From Arcticibacter eurypsychrophilus (GTDB lineage Bacteria > Bacteroidota > Bacteroidia > Sphingobacteriales > Sphingobacteriaceae), in assembly GCF_001730525.1 (NCBI RefSeq), contig NZ_MDFN01000023.1, positions 1 through 64,000 on the forward strand: a stretch of 64,000 bases of DNA, given 5' to 3'. This document shows, one piece after another, positions 34,839 through 43,514 of this stretch. The stretch's first letter is position 1; each line of letters opens with the position of its first letter. The notes beneath the pieces are model-generated. The model saw nothing but the letters and a program-made list of their open reading frames with translations, was not told the origin of the DNA and made no database searches. The translations under genes were made by a program, and so were the position numbers.

Positions 34839-36719
34839 ATGAACCGTATTTTTTATTATCTCTTTATTTTACTGTGCCTCTCTACTGCTTCTTTGCAAGC
34901 ACAGAAAGATTCTGCATCTCTAAAGGTTGCCTTTTTGGCGGACGTTCATTTACAGGACCTGTATGGTAAACTGGAAGGCAGCGACTACAAGGGGGTATTC
35001 AATCCAAAGACCGGCAGATATACGCTGCTGAGAACAATGGATGCACAGCTGCATTCCACTCGAATTTTTAATGAGAACTATTTCGCCTTTTTGGCGGCGC
35101 TTGATGATATTGCAAAGCGGGGCATCCACTATGTAGCACTTCCGGGAGATTACAGTGATGATGGGCAACCCTTACATATCCGGGGTTTGCAGCGCATTTT
35201 GAAAGAATACAGCGCAAAGTATGGAATGGAATTTTTTATCACAACGGGTAATCATGATCCTGCGGGTCCATTTGAACAGGACGCGGGTAAATCTGATTTC
35301 TTAGGTGAGGGTGGCAGGAAACAGGCTATTTATAGTAAAGAGGGGATGTTTAAGCGTTCCGGCGTAAATGAACTCCCTGTGGTGGTGAGTCCTGATCTGG
35401 CCAAAATGGGCTATCTCGGCATTACGGATCAGTTGCGGGAATTCGGATTTTATCCTAAACCTGGTTATCTGTATTGGGCTACTCCTTTCAGTTCGTACTC
35501 GTCATCGGATTATAACTATGAAAAAGGTCTAAAGGCTAGTCTTTTAAATAAAAGGGTATATGAGGTCGCTCCCGGTACTATTGTGCAGGATGTGAGTTAT
35601 GTGGCAGAGCCGGTTAAGGGACTTTGGCTTTTGGCATTAGATGGCAATGTTTATCCGGAGGCTGATTTAGGTTACAACAATGTACTGTTGCATAAAAAAC
35701 ATCTGGTTGAATGGGTTCGGAAAGTTGCTGATGAAGCTAAGAAACAAGGCAAGACCTTAATTGCGTTCAGCCACTATCCCATGGTCGACTTCAATGATGG
35801 TGCCTCACCTGAAATAGCAGAAATGATGGGTGCGGGTAAATGGCAGCTGGACCGTGTTCCGCGACAAGAAGTTGCGGTTGCTTTTGCTGATGCGGGAATC
35901 AAAGTTCATTTTGGAGGCCATATGCATATTAATGATACGGGAATCTATACATCTCCAAAGGGAAATACATTGGTGAACGTCCAAACCCCTTCGTTAGCGG
36001 CATATATTCCTGCCTATAAATTGCTTACAATCAAACCGAATAGGGATTTAGAGGTGGAAACAATCGTAATTGCACAAGTACCACGGTTTAATGAACTTTT
36101 TGATCTGTATAGAATGGAGCATCACTTGCTGGAAAGTCAGCATGCTCCCGGCATTTGGGATAGCACCATCCTTCAAACAAAAAGTTATCATGATTTCACC
36201 GATTATCATCTAAGGGAATTGGTCAGGTTGCGTTTTCTTCCGGAGGATTGGCCTTCTGTGCTTAAGGATTTCCTGATGCCTGTTTCTGGTGATGATTTGC
36301 TGGTACTCGCAAATACGGATCTTTCGGTTTCTTTTGATACGATCCTTAAGCATAAAGAACGTTATCAACAAGCCTGGAAAAGAGCAGAGAAATCAGTTGA
36401 TTCTGCTATGGAGAAGGTTCGTTTAAAGCGAAATGATTTTAAGAAATGGAATGGGCTTGACCTGATTGCTGACTTCTATAAGATTCGTAGTGCGGATCAG
36501 TTAGCACTTGCTGACATTGGTTCTGATCGTCTTAAACAGTACAGGATACTTTCGAAATGCTTCTTTAAAAATCACCCAGAGTGGCAAAAAAAAGACCCGC
36601 TCCTAAAGAAGCTGGGTCTTTTTTTTAAGATCCTGGATAAGTTTCTACACGATGCTCCTGCTGATCGTTTTCTGATTCATGTAGATACAGGAAAAGTTCA
36701 GGATCTCAGTTTCGATTAA
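34839..36719 (+). CDS. Secreted metallophosphoesterase
   Basis: A 626-residue secreted calcineurin-like phosphoesterase. The ATG at 34839 is chosen over a TTG three codons upstream; the signal peptide ends near ASLQAQ. All five metal motifs are present: DVHLQD, GDYSDDG, GNHDPAG, SHYP and GGHMHIND (late in the first 400 residues). The C-terminal third is helical and less conserved. It hydrolyses phosphomonoester or diester bonds, and lies next to a convergent PI-PLC-like gene, so both may act on lipids or phosphorylated compounds outside the cell. A perfect terminator-like hairpin lies within its last 140 bp. Confidence 0.85.
   Translation: MNRIFYYLFILLCLSTASLQAQKDSASLKVAFLADVHLQDLYGKLEGSDYKGVFNPKTGRYTLLRTMDAQLHSTRIFNENYFAFLAALDDIAKRGIHYVALPGDYSDDGQPLHIRGLQRILKEYSAKYGMEFFITTGNHDPAGPFEQDAGKSDFLGEGGRKQAIYSKEGMFKRSGVNELPVVVSPDLAKMGYLGITDQLREFGFYPKPGYLYWATPFSSYSSSDYNYEKGLKASLLNKRVYEVAPGTIVQDVSYVAEPVKGLWLLALDGNVYPEADLGYNNVLLHKKHLVEWVRKVADEAKKQGKTLIAFSHYPMVDFNDGASPEIAEMMGAGKWQLDRVPRQEVAVAFADAGIKVHFGGHMHINDTGIYTSPKGNTLVNVQTPSLAAYIPAYKLLTIKPNRDLEVETIVIAQVPRFNELFDLYRMEHHLLESQHAPGIWDSTILQTKSYHDFTDYHLRELVRLRFLPEDWPSVLKDFLMPVSGDDLLVLANTDLSVSFDTILKHKERYQQAWKRAEKSVDSAMEKVRLKRNDFKKWNGLDLIADFYKIRSADQLALADIGSDRLKQYRILSKCFFKNHPEWQKKDPLLKKLGLFFKILDKFLHDAPADRFLIHVDTGKVQDLSFD
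36586..36626. terminator. Terminator-like hairpin inside a coding region
   Basis: The perfect 13-bp inverted repeat of AAAAAAAAGACCC (36586-36598) and GGGTCTTTTTTTT (36614-36626) with a 15-base loop lies about 95 bp before the metallophosphoesterase stop. It works on both strands. The convergent PI-PLC gene ends only 5 bp after that stop, leaving no other room for terminators. Confidence 0.65.
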
Positions 36720-36724
36720 CTGAT

Positions 36725-37822
36725 TTATTTGTTAATTTTTCCATTTAAAGGATTTTTCCGCACATACGTACCATCCTCAAAAACGATATGATAAGGTGAA
36801 TTGAAAAAAGCACTTGGCTTGTAATAGTCAGTCGTTATAATTTGTGCTCCTGAATCTTGTGCTTGTTTAAAGTGGGTATAATCATTGGCACGAGCTTCCT
36901 TAGTATCTGAGTCTGCACGTGTACGGATGATATATCCCTTTTTGACTAAGCCCTGAATGGAAGGATCTTCTGAATTATTCCTGAACAGAGTGGCGGCTTC
37001 TGGTGTTCCGGGCTCGGCATTGACAAATATTAATCGTCCTTTTAATGAGGGATGACCCTGCAGATACAGGTCTCTGTTTTTATCCTTATTATCCAGGATA
37101 AAGAAAAATTTACCCCTGGCTTGTTTAAGCTTAGGCCAATTGCCTTTTAATACCGCTTCTTCCAAAGTTATACAATTGCCTCTGACCATATCTGGAGTGA
37201 TGAGTTTATCCATACCTAAATTTTTACGGATTATAGCATCCAGCTGATCGAATAGTGCTGAGGTAAAAGCTTCGGGTGTGGTGCCAAATCGGTTTGTCTC
37301 TCCATCTTTGGGTTCCAGTGTAATGAATACGGGAATGTGTCCTGGATTTGAGTTCGACCAGTTCTTTAATTTCTGAAGGCAGTCATCAAAAGTTAGACTC
37401 GAACTTCTGAAATCAATATCGGGCACATGCAATACTTTAAATCCGGGTTGGTTCATCACGCCTGCTGTGTCATAGGGTTGATCTGGCTTAACTAGCTCCA
37501 GTCCCTTTGGATGTGCATATTTACCTCCTTTGCTGTCGGCATACACATCGATTTCTAAATTGCGCAGACCCATATTAAGCTGATCCGTGATGGGAATATG
37601 TTCATATTGCAAACCACCTAATCGGTTAGTTGAATCTTTAGACTGGATGAGTTTAAATAGTGCAGGTTCAATAGCCTGTTTATAACTGTTATGGGATCCG
37701 ATTACCTGAATTTGGTTGAGCTTTAGGTTATCTTCGGGTGCCTGCGCTTTTGTCTGTGCCCGTATTTGCGAAAAAGACATAATCGCTAGAAGGAAAAGAA
37801 TTGCTGAAGTACTTGTTTTCAT
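36725..37822 (-). CDS. PI-PLC-like phosphodiesterase
   Basis: A 365-residue secreted protein of the Ca2+-dependent phosphatidylinositol-specific phospholipase C1-like family. A signal peptide ends near IRAQ (22). Active-site blocks are QVIGSHNSYK (first catalytic His), GLRNLEIDVYADSKGG (metal Glu and Asp), HVPDIDFRSSS and ITLEPKDG, and the TIM-barrel ends with IRTRADSDTKEARANDYTHF and ITTDYY. It should cleave a glycerophosphodiester head group. It converges with the metallophosphoesterase, a likely functional partner. Confidence 0.85.
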   Translation of the reverse strand: MKTSTSAILFLLAIMSFSQIRAQTKAQAPEDNLKLNQIQVIGSHNSYKQAIEPALFKLIQSKDSTNRLGGLQYEHIPITDQLNMGLRNLEIDVYADSKGGKYAHPKGLELVKPDQPYDTAGVMNQPGFKVLHVPDIDFRSSSLTFDDCLQKLKNWSNSNPGHIPVFITLEPKDGETNRFGTTPEAFTSALFDQLDAIIRKNLGMDKLITPDMVRGNCITLEEAVLKGNWPKLKQARGKFFFILDNKDKNRDLYLQGHPSLKGRLIFVNAEPGTPEAATLFRNNSEDPSIQGLVKKGYIIRTRADSDTKEARANDYTHFKQAQDSGAQIITTDYYKPSAFFNSPYHIVFEDGTYVRKNPLNGKINK

Positions 37823-37857
37823 TTGTGATTAATACAGTTTGCCAATTATGTTGAATG

Positions 37858-37865
37858 CAAAAATA
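37858..37865 (-). promoter_or_regulatory. -7 box before the PI-PLC-like gene
   Basis: On the minus strand TATTTTTG fits TAnnTTTG, 36 bp before the start codon at 37822. There is no clear -33 TTG. Confidence 0.35.
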
Positions 37866-37997
37866 AATCGGATATGTTAAAATAAGGTTAGTTCTGAAAT
37901 AACATAATGATTCAATTTTTTCAAGGTTGAGCTTACTTAAGAGCTGGTTGCGAATCTGGGTTTTGATCCGCAGTGAATTTCCAGGTAAAAACATCAT

Positions 37998-38032
37998 AAA
38001 AAAAGAGGTCAACCGTTTAGGCGACCTCTTTT
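37998..38032 (-). terminator. Terminator of the polysaccharide cluster
   Basis: AAAAGAGGTC (38032-38023 read on the minus strand) pairs perfectly with GACCTCTTTT (38010-38001), with a 12-base loop and more Ts after it. It lies about 30 bp behind the last gene of the cluster (stop at 38064). Confidence 0.75.
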
Positions 38033-38063
38033 AATGGGTATTAATTGAATCCTAACGGTTCTG

Positions 38064-40013
38064 TTAATTCAGCACCAGGTTATCCAGTTTATGATAGATG
38101 GAATTATTGCTCTTAAATCCTGGAACAATCTCCTTCATCTTTTTCACCATCGCGACATCATCACCCATTTCATTTAATACCAATAATTCGTCAATGGACT
38201 TCTTTATGAATGAGAATTGACAGTGTATCCCTTTTGAGATTTTAATCTTAGTATGATAGGTCGGCATCACAAGCTCTTCTTTATTCAGGAGTTCTTCATA
38301 AAGTTTCTCTCCAGGTCTTAAACCGGTATACACGATCTTAATATCCTGCTCAGGTGATAAGCCAGCAAGCCTGATCATTTTTATCGCCATGTCAACAATC
38401 CGGATAGGTTTTCCCATATCAAATATAAAGATCTCTCCTCCTTTTCCCATAGCTGATGCTTCGAGTACAAGTTGCACGGATTCTGGTATGGTCATAAAAA
38501 ACCGGGTAATTTCAGGATGAGTAACGGTGACAGGTCCGCCCCGCTCTATTTGCTCTTTGAAACGTGGTACAACTGATCCATTAGAGCCTAAAACATTACC
38601 AAATCTGGTGGTAATAAATTTGGTTGCAGAGGTTTGATAACCCCTTGTTTGAAAAATCTCTTCAATGGGATGGGTTCTTAACTGGTGAAAGTTTAATGAC
38701 TGGATATACATCTCCGCGAGGCATTTAGATGCGCCCATTACATTAGTGGGGTTCACTGCTTTGTCGGTAGAGATCATGATAAACTTTTCTACTTCAAACT
38801 CTACTGAAAGATCAGCCAGGTTTTTAGTTCCCAATACATTGGTTAATATAGCTTCTGATGGGTTATTTTCCATCATGGGAACATGTTTAAATGCGGCAGC
38901 ATGAAAAACTAACTGAGGTTTATAGGTGGAGAATAAATTCCTCAGACGTTTTGCATTCTGTATGTTTACCATGCAGATGTTAGCTTTAAGACCAGGAAAG
39001 TGATCTTCGATGTCCAATTGCAATTCATGCAAGGGAGTTTCTGCCTGATCGCAAAGAATTAATGAAACCGGATTATAGTTAAACAGTTGCCTGACTATTT
39101 CTGCACCGATAGAGCCTGCTGCTCCGGTAACTAAGATTCTTTTGCCTGAAAGCTCCCTGGCAATATTATCCTTCTGAAGGATAATAGGATCGCGCTGCAG
39201 AAGATCTTCTATTTTTAGATCTCTGATTTGATTTAAACTGAGTCTTCCATTCACCCACTCTGTTGATGGGGGAACAGCGATTACTTTTATGCCTAATTTG
39301 ATACAGGTTTCAACTGCCCGTTTCTGACTATCCTGATTTAATGAATCGTTCATGATCACCATTTTTTCGACACCATACTTGCGACGAATAGACCCAATGG
39401 AATGAGGAGCATAGACTTTTTTCTGCTCAATATATTTATTAATTTTATCTTCATCGTTATCAATAAAGCCTAGAATCCGATAATGTTTCCCTGGAGAGAA
39501 CTCAAACGCTTGTTTAATTAAAAGGGCCTTTTTATCTGATCCATAAATCAATACATTTTCGCAATTTTCTAGTTCCAACTCCTTTAAATAAACGAACATT
39601 CCTTTTACCACTGTCCTTAAAATAATAAGCAATGAACTCGCTGTAAAAAAATTAAGGATAGTAATGACATCAATTACTTCAATTTCCGGGACATAATAAG
39701 GAATGATCAGTAATTTACTGGACGACCAAAACAAAATGCTGCTGATCATTAAAGCTTTAAAGATTCGGAAGATATCCTCTGTATTCGAGTACCGGATGAT
39801 TCCAGTGTGAATACGCAAGGATAGAAAAACCAGCAAGGAGATGATATTGTAAAAGGCCAGCATACGCATAAAGCCATCCTGAAAAATTTCATTGTATTGA
39901 AATTTATAGGTAATGAAAAATGAGAGCGAAAAGGCCCAGTTAATAATAAAAAGATCGATAAATAGAATAAGCCAACGGGAGTAGGCCTTTTCGCAAAATA
40001 ATACTTTTTTCAT
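38064..40013 (-). CDS. Membrane UDP-N-acetylhexosamine 4,6-dehydratase (FlaA1/WbpM/PglF type)
   Basis: A 649-residue nucleotide-sugar dehydratase, full length for the WbpM/PglF type. Four membrane helices occupy about 13-37, 50-68, 88-107 and 113-135. A first Rossmann-like domain (NVLIYGSDKKAL, 153-164) is followed by the catalytic SDR domain: GAAGSIG (297-303), FHAAAFKHVPMMENNP (370-385), STDKAVNPTN and the MGASK motif (M426, K430), where Met replaces the usual Tyr as in this family. It makes UDP-4-keto-6-deoxy-GlcNAc, the precursor of QuiNAc, QuiNAc4N (bacillosamine) or FucNAc. It is the last gene of the minus-strand cluster and has DegT aminotransferases as partners. Confidence 0.9.
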   Translation of the reverse strand: MKKVLFCEKAYSRWLILFIDLFIINWAFSLSFFITYKFQYNEIFQDGFMRMLAFYNIISLLVFLSLRIHTGIIRYSNTEDIFRIFKALMISSILFWSSSKLLIIPYYVPEIEVIDVITILNFFTASSLLIILRTVVKGMFVYLKELELENCENVLIYGSDKKALLIKQAFEFSPGKHYRILGFIDNDEDKINKYIEQKKVYAPHSIGSIRRKYGVEKMVIMNDSLNQDSQKRAVETCIKLGIKVIAVPPSTEWVNGRLSLNQIRDLKIEDLLQRDPIILQKDNIARELSGKRILVTGAAGSIGAEIVRQLFNYNPVSLILCDQAETPLHELQLDIEDHFPGLKANICMVNIQNAKRLRNLFSTYKPQLVFHAAAFKHVPMMENNPSEAILTNVLGTKNLADLSVEFEVEKFIMISTDKAVNPTNVMGASKCLAEMYIQSLNFHQLRTHPIEEIFQTRGYQTSATKFITTRFGNVLGSNGSVVPRFKEQIERGGPVTVTHPEITRFFMTIPESVQLVLEASAMGKGGEIFIFDMGKPIRIVDMAIKMIRLAGLSPEQDIKIVYTGLRPGEKLYEELLNKEELVMPTYHTKIKISKGIHCQFSFIKKSIDELLVLNEMGDDVAMVKKMKEIVPGFKSNNSIYHKLDNLVLN

Positions 40014-40042
40014 AATGATAAGATAAACGACGTAAATTGACC

Positions 40043-41092
40043 TCAGGAACAGAGTTTTACCTGTGGATTGTGATAACGGTATAAGGGAAAATAATCGACA
40101 TTTAATTCGGGATCTAATTGTGCTTCATTGACCAAGGTGTTGTAATTTTCTAAATCAGCAATATAGCGCCAGCTTTTAAAATCAAGGGACTTACTAGAAA
40201 AAGCAGATTTCCATAAAAACAAAGAATCTTCTTTAAATCCTACTCCTCCACCAAGATTAAAGTAATGCATGCCCAATTGGCGTCCTATAATGCTAATTTC
40301 ATCAGTAAGTAATTTTGCTGGGGAATCCCTAAAATGGTCCGTTCGCGTTCCTAAAAGATGTGCTTGTATAATATTTTGTGTACATATAATGACAGAGCCA
40401 CATACAGGTTCGCCGTTATGATACACCATGAGTAATTTACTATTGAATTCTTTTGAGCTAAGTAGATCTTCAAAGTATTCTTCATTAAAAAGGTAAAAGT
40501 CGGTCGCTCCTATCCGCTTCATATTTTCCGTATAGATTTTAACAAATGCATTGATATCGTGCTGACTGTGTGCTTCTTTTACTTCGAAGCCATTCCTTCG
40601 TAATTGTCTGATTTTTTCTAATGCCCTTTTTTGATATTTTGATCGTTGCTCTTCCAAAGGCATCTGCAGATCGAGTATAACCACTTTTCCGTTATCACAA
40701 ACGCCTTCAAATTTTTCCATCAAGGGGATCTGATTAAAAAACGGGTGTAAGCGTGAGAAAACAGAAACAATCTTTGCCTCCTTCAAATAGTTTAAAAATC
40801 CGGATTTAAAATCATCCATCATTTGAGTAGGCAGATCATCGAACCTTCTATTTGAGATAGGACCGGTATATCCATAAACACAAGTAAGATCATATAGATC
40901 AGAATTTGGAATCGTTCTTTTAAGCAAAGGAAAGGCTACAAAATCATCGCCTTCATGTAAGACGAATAAGAGAGGCTCGTCGTCTTTGATCAGAGAATGA
41001 TAATACCAGGTGTGGTAAAAATCATACTGTAGAGATTGTTGAACATAGTTTGTCCAATCCTTTTTTTGGAAAACAGTAATTAAAGAAATCAT
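40043..41092 (-). CDS. FemAB/GNAT-like acyltransferase, paralog a
   Basis: A 349-residue protein resembling the FemAB/BioF2-type GNAT group. The N-terminal half has DFYHTWYYHSLIKDDEPLLF and DLTCVYGYTGPISN; the second half has KRALEKIRQLRRNGFEV, the ends of the AcCoA or tRNA-acyl binding core, and LGGGVGFKEDSLFLWKSAFS, a block typical of FemAB-like enzymes. These transfer amino acids from tRNA to cell-wall precursors, or acyl groups to sugar amines. In an EPS locus with amino-sugar enzymes, it probably acylates an amino sugar (inference). It is about 45% alike by eye to the paralog at 43515, separated by three genes. Confidence 0.75.
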   Translation of the reverse strand: MISLITVFQKKDWTNYVQQSLQYDFYHTWYYHSLIKDDEPLLFVLHEGDDFVAFPLLKRTIPNSDLYDLTCVYGYTGPISNRRFDDLPTQMMDDFKSGFLNYLKEAKIVSVFSRLHPFFNQIPLMEKFEGVCDNGKVVILDLQMPLEEQRSKYQKRALEKIRQLRRNGFEVKEAHSQHDINAFVKIYTENMKRIGATDFYLFNEEYFEDLLSSKEFNSKLLMVYHNGEPVCGSVIICTQNIIQAHLLGTRTDHFRDSPAKLLTDEISIIGRQLGMHYFNLGGGVGFKEDSLFLWKSAFSSKSLDFKSWRYIADLENYNTLVNEAQLDPELNVDYFPLYRYHNPQVKLCS

Positions 41093-41125
41093 ATGGATAT
41101 AAATGGTTATTGCTTTGAATTTTTA

Positions 41126-41653
41126 TTAAGCGGCTGAAATATCGCTTAAGTCACTGGCTATGATCACTTTTTGATAACTATCCCGTTGAATTTCCATATT
41201 TACAAACTCTTCGGTATCGTTGACCACTACAAATCCCAATTTCTTATAAATAGACATAGCAGGTAAATTTTCTCTATGAACTTGAAGATAGATATAATGA
41301 AGATCGAGATTTAGAAACCCATATTGAAGAATCAGATCTGTAGCTTCTTTTCCAATACCCTTTCCCCAGTAAGAAACATCACCAATAAAAAGGTGAAATT
41401 CCGCAGAGTGCCCTTTTAAATCAATCAATTGTACGTTTCCTACATAACGTCCGTCATCTTTCATACAAATTGCGAACCGGTACTCATTTCCCCTGTTAAT
41501 AATATTTTTTATCCATGCGCTTTCTATCTCAAATGTAATGTATCTTTCAGCCCTGAATTTTGTAAATTCCCATATTAAAGGGTTATTACGCCAAGCATAG
41601 GATATATTAGCATCATCCTGATGGAGGACTCTTAAGTAAATTGAATTGTTCAT
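41126..41653 (-). CDS. GNAT acetyltransferase (RimJ/PseH-like)
   Basis: A 175-residue GNAT enzyme: LRVLHQDDANISYAWRNNP, the AcCoA pyrophosphate-binding VSYWGKGIGKEATDLIL (about 92-108), and the C-terminal VHRENLPAMSIYKKLGFV block. This resembles RimJ/RimL and PseH, the enzyme that acetylates the 4-amino group of a UDP-amino-dideoxy sugar. Within this cluster that role is likely. It starts within the last 4 bp of the DegT-like gene upstream (ATGA overlap). Confidence 0.8.
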   Translation of the reverse strand: MNNSIYLRVLHQDDANISYAWRNNPLIWEFTKFRAERYITFEIESAWIKNIINRGNEYRFAICMKDDGRYVGNVQLIDLKGHSAEFHLFIGDVSYWGKGIGKEATDLILQYGFLNLDLHYIYLQVHRENLPAMSIYKKLGFVVVNDTEEFVNMEIQRDSYQKVIIASDLSDISAA

Positions 41654-42621
41654 ATAAATAGGCTTAAAGAACTGATTATTCGATTCATATCATTATCATC
41701 AAGTCGATGATCTATAGGTAATGCAAGAAGATGTATACATAGATAATTCTCGAACATCTTGGAAGTGGTCCACTTTAAGACATTGGGCCAATAAGTTGGA
41801 ATAAAAATTCTTTTATTGATTAGTTTTTTTTGCACTGTATTTTTATCTATTAAAAGGGGATAAAACATTGGAGCATGACTGTCATCGGGACTAAATACCA
41901 GTTTGTTTTTTCCGGAAAGTGCTTGATGTAAAATTCGAAAATTTCGATTTCTGATTTGTGCACAATTTTCATAGTCGATTCCGGATAAGATGGATTGAGT
42001 AAGGGCAGACATCGCTTTAATTGGATTATTAGCTAGAACCATATTATTTTGAATAAAGTCCTCATACCCATCTTCTATATCCAAATCAATACTTTTTACC
42101 AAATGAGATACTCTGTTACATGAAACATCTCTTTCAAATTTCAGACTACTGATCTTATTGCTCTGCAAATAGGCCCCATCGGGAACGCCAAAGAATTTCC
42201 TGCAGGAATAAAAGGTATCTATGCCGGCTAGTGGTTTTGAAAAAAAAGCTTGGGAATTATCAATTACCAGATTTTGCATTTGCTCGCTTAATCTTTGAAC
42301 GGTTAACTGTTTAATTCCGAAGTAATTGGTATAAAGGAAACACTCTGAAGGAGCAATATAAAAATCGATAACAGGATCCAGGTTTTGATCAATAGTATAG
42401 AAAACATAAGGGATCCTGCTTTTTTTTATAGGTTCAAGCAACACTTCACAGGTGTAGTAAGGAATATATATTAAGGAATACTTATTCACTTTCAATATAT
42501 ATTCCAGGGCATTTCTTCCCGTATTTAATTTAATTAATGATGGATAGTACTCTTCCCCTTTGGGAAATTGCATTTCTAAGTAGCCACCAATTGCCTTTGA
42601 TCGTTTCGGATGAGTTCGCAT
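41650..42621 (-). CDS. Divergent DegT/DnrJ/EryC1-like aminotransferase
   Basis: A 323-residue protein that resembles DegT/DnrJ/EryC1 aminotransferases but is shorter by 50-60 residues and poorly conserved. Recognisable parts are LNTGRNALEYIL (32-43), PYYTCEV, DNSQAFF (121-127, equal to DAAQ/DAAH of the family), and SCRKFFGVPDGAYL with a likely PLP lysine at K142. The C-terminal domain keeps PIDHR and the final helix. It may be a sugar aminotransferase of a distinct subgroup or a non-catalytic relative. It overlaps the GNAT gene by 4 bp, suggesting that the two work on the same sugar. Confidence 0.55.
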   Translation of the reverse strand: MRTHPKRSKAIGGYLEMQFPKGEEYYPSLIKLNTGRNALEYILKVNKYSLIYIPYYTCEVLLEPIKKSRIPYVFYTIDQNLDPVIDFYIAPSECFLYTNYFGIKQLTVQRLSEQMQNLVIDNSQAFFSKPLAGIDTFYSCRKFFGVPDGAYLQSNKISSLKFERDVSCNRVSHLVKSIDLDIEDGYEDFIQNNMVLANNPIKAMSALTQSILSGIDYENCAQIRNRNFRILHQALSGKNKLVFSPDDSHAPMFYPLLIDKNTVQKKLINKRIFIPTYWPNVLKWTTSKMFENYLCIHLLALPIDHRLDDNDMNRIISSLSLFI

Positions 42622-42632
42622 GAAGAAGATTA

Positions 42633-43436
42633 TTATCCTTGTCCGGGTTGATACATGCGTTTTTCTACAGGTTGATAAAACTCGTAAAGACTTTCGGGTA
42701 TCCTTGATTTATAGCCTATTACCTGTCTTAAGTGATCACTCAGACTTTCACCATATTCGTATCCCAGGCTCCGTGGATAGTCCATTTGCTGTTTAAAATA
42801 GGGACGTGTAAAACCAAGAGTTAAAACTCTCCGGTTACCTTCGGTGGTATTTTTGCCTGCGGCATGCCACAGATTGGAGTCGAATAAAATGATGCTTCCC
42901 CGTTTGGCGACTGCCCTATCGGCAAGTTGATAGAATTTTTCTTCATCCGGCTTTTCTTCTGTTTTATGCGAACCGGATAACATATACGTAGCACCATTAG
43001 CTAATGTAAAATCGTCTAATATGACCATCATCTGAATCATCATTTTTTCCTTTTCCCAAAAACTTCTGACATCGCGATGGATGTTCTGCACGTAAGGTTT
43101 TGTGTTTTTGGAATTCATCACACCTCCAAAAGAATTTAAGATATAATTGCCACCAAGGAAAGCCTTCATCTCTTCGTCGAAATACATTTTTTCTAAAAAG
43201 CGGGATCCGAAATTATCCTTTTCTAAGAGATGGTGAAGGGTTCCTTCCATATTGATATGAATCCCATTATTTACCTGGATTTGTCTCCTTTTTTCATAAG
43301 CCTCTTCAAGCGAATCGTTGATTTCATCTATGAATCTGGGCTCTAATACATTTTCGTAAATAACCCATCCAAAACGATCAATAGATTGCATAAAGGATGC
43401 ATCAGAAGACTGGGAGAAGTCAAATTTATTTTCCAT
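42633..43436 (-). CDS. Phytanoyl-CoA dioxygenase-like (PhyH) oxygenase
   Basis: A 267-residue Fe(II)/2-oxoglutarate oxygenase of the PhyH family. The iron triad is visible: H120 and D122 in NIHRDVRSFW and H191 in SNLWHAAGKN, and the 2-oxoglutarate Arg is in NRRVLTLGF (R202/R203). The double-stranded beta-helix surrounds GATYMLSGSHK. It probably hydroxylates or otherwise modifies a sugar or acyl group attached to the polysaccharide (inference). It lies between the two FemAB-like paralogs, next to the DegT-like and GNAT genes, so the set looks like a decorating cassette. Confidence 0.8.
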   Translation of the reverse strand: MENKFDFSQSSDASFMQSIDRFGWVIYENVLEPRFIDEINDSLEEAYEKRRQIQVNNGIHINMEGTLHHLLEKDNFGSRFLEKMYFDEEMKAFLGGNYILNSFGGVMNSKNTKPYVQNIHRDVRSFWEKEKMMIQMMVILDDFTLANGATYMLSGSHKTEEKPDEEKFYQLADRAVAKRGSIILFDSNLWHAAGKNTTEGNRRVLTLGFTRPYFKQQMDYPRSLGYEYGESLSDHLRQVIGYKSRIPESLYEFYQPVEKRMYQPGQG

Positions 43437-43514
43437 TGTGATTAAAAATTTAAGCAGGTTAGGGGATTTTATACTCCGGCAATAGGTATTTGCTGAAGGG
43501 TTTATTTATTAATT

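Noticed and set aside
37728-38012. 94-codon minus-strand frame between the PI-PLC gene and the EPS cluster
   Set aside because: It overlaps the PI-PLC start and the terminator at 37998-38032, and its composition is that of non-coding DNA.
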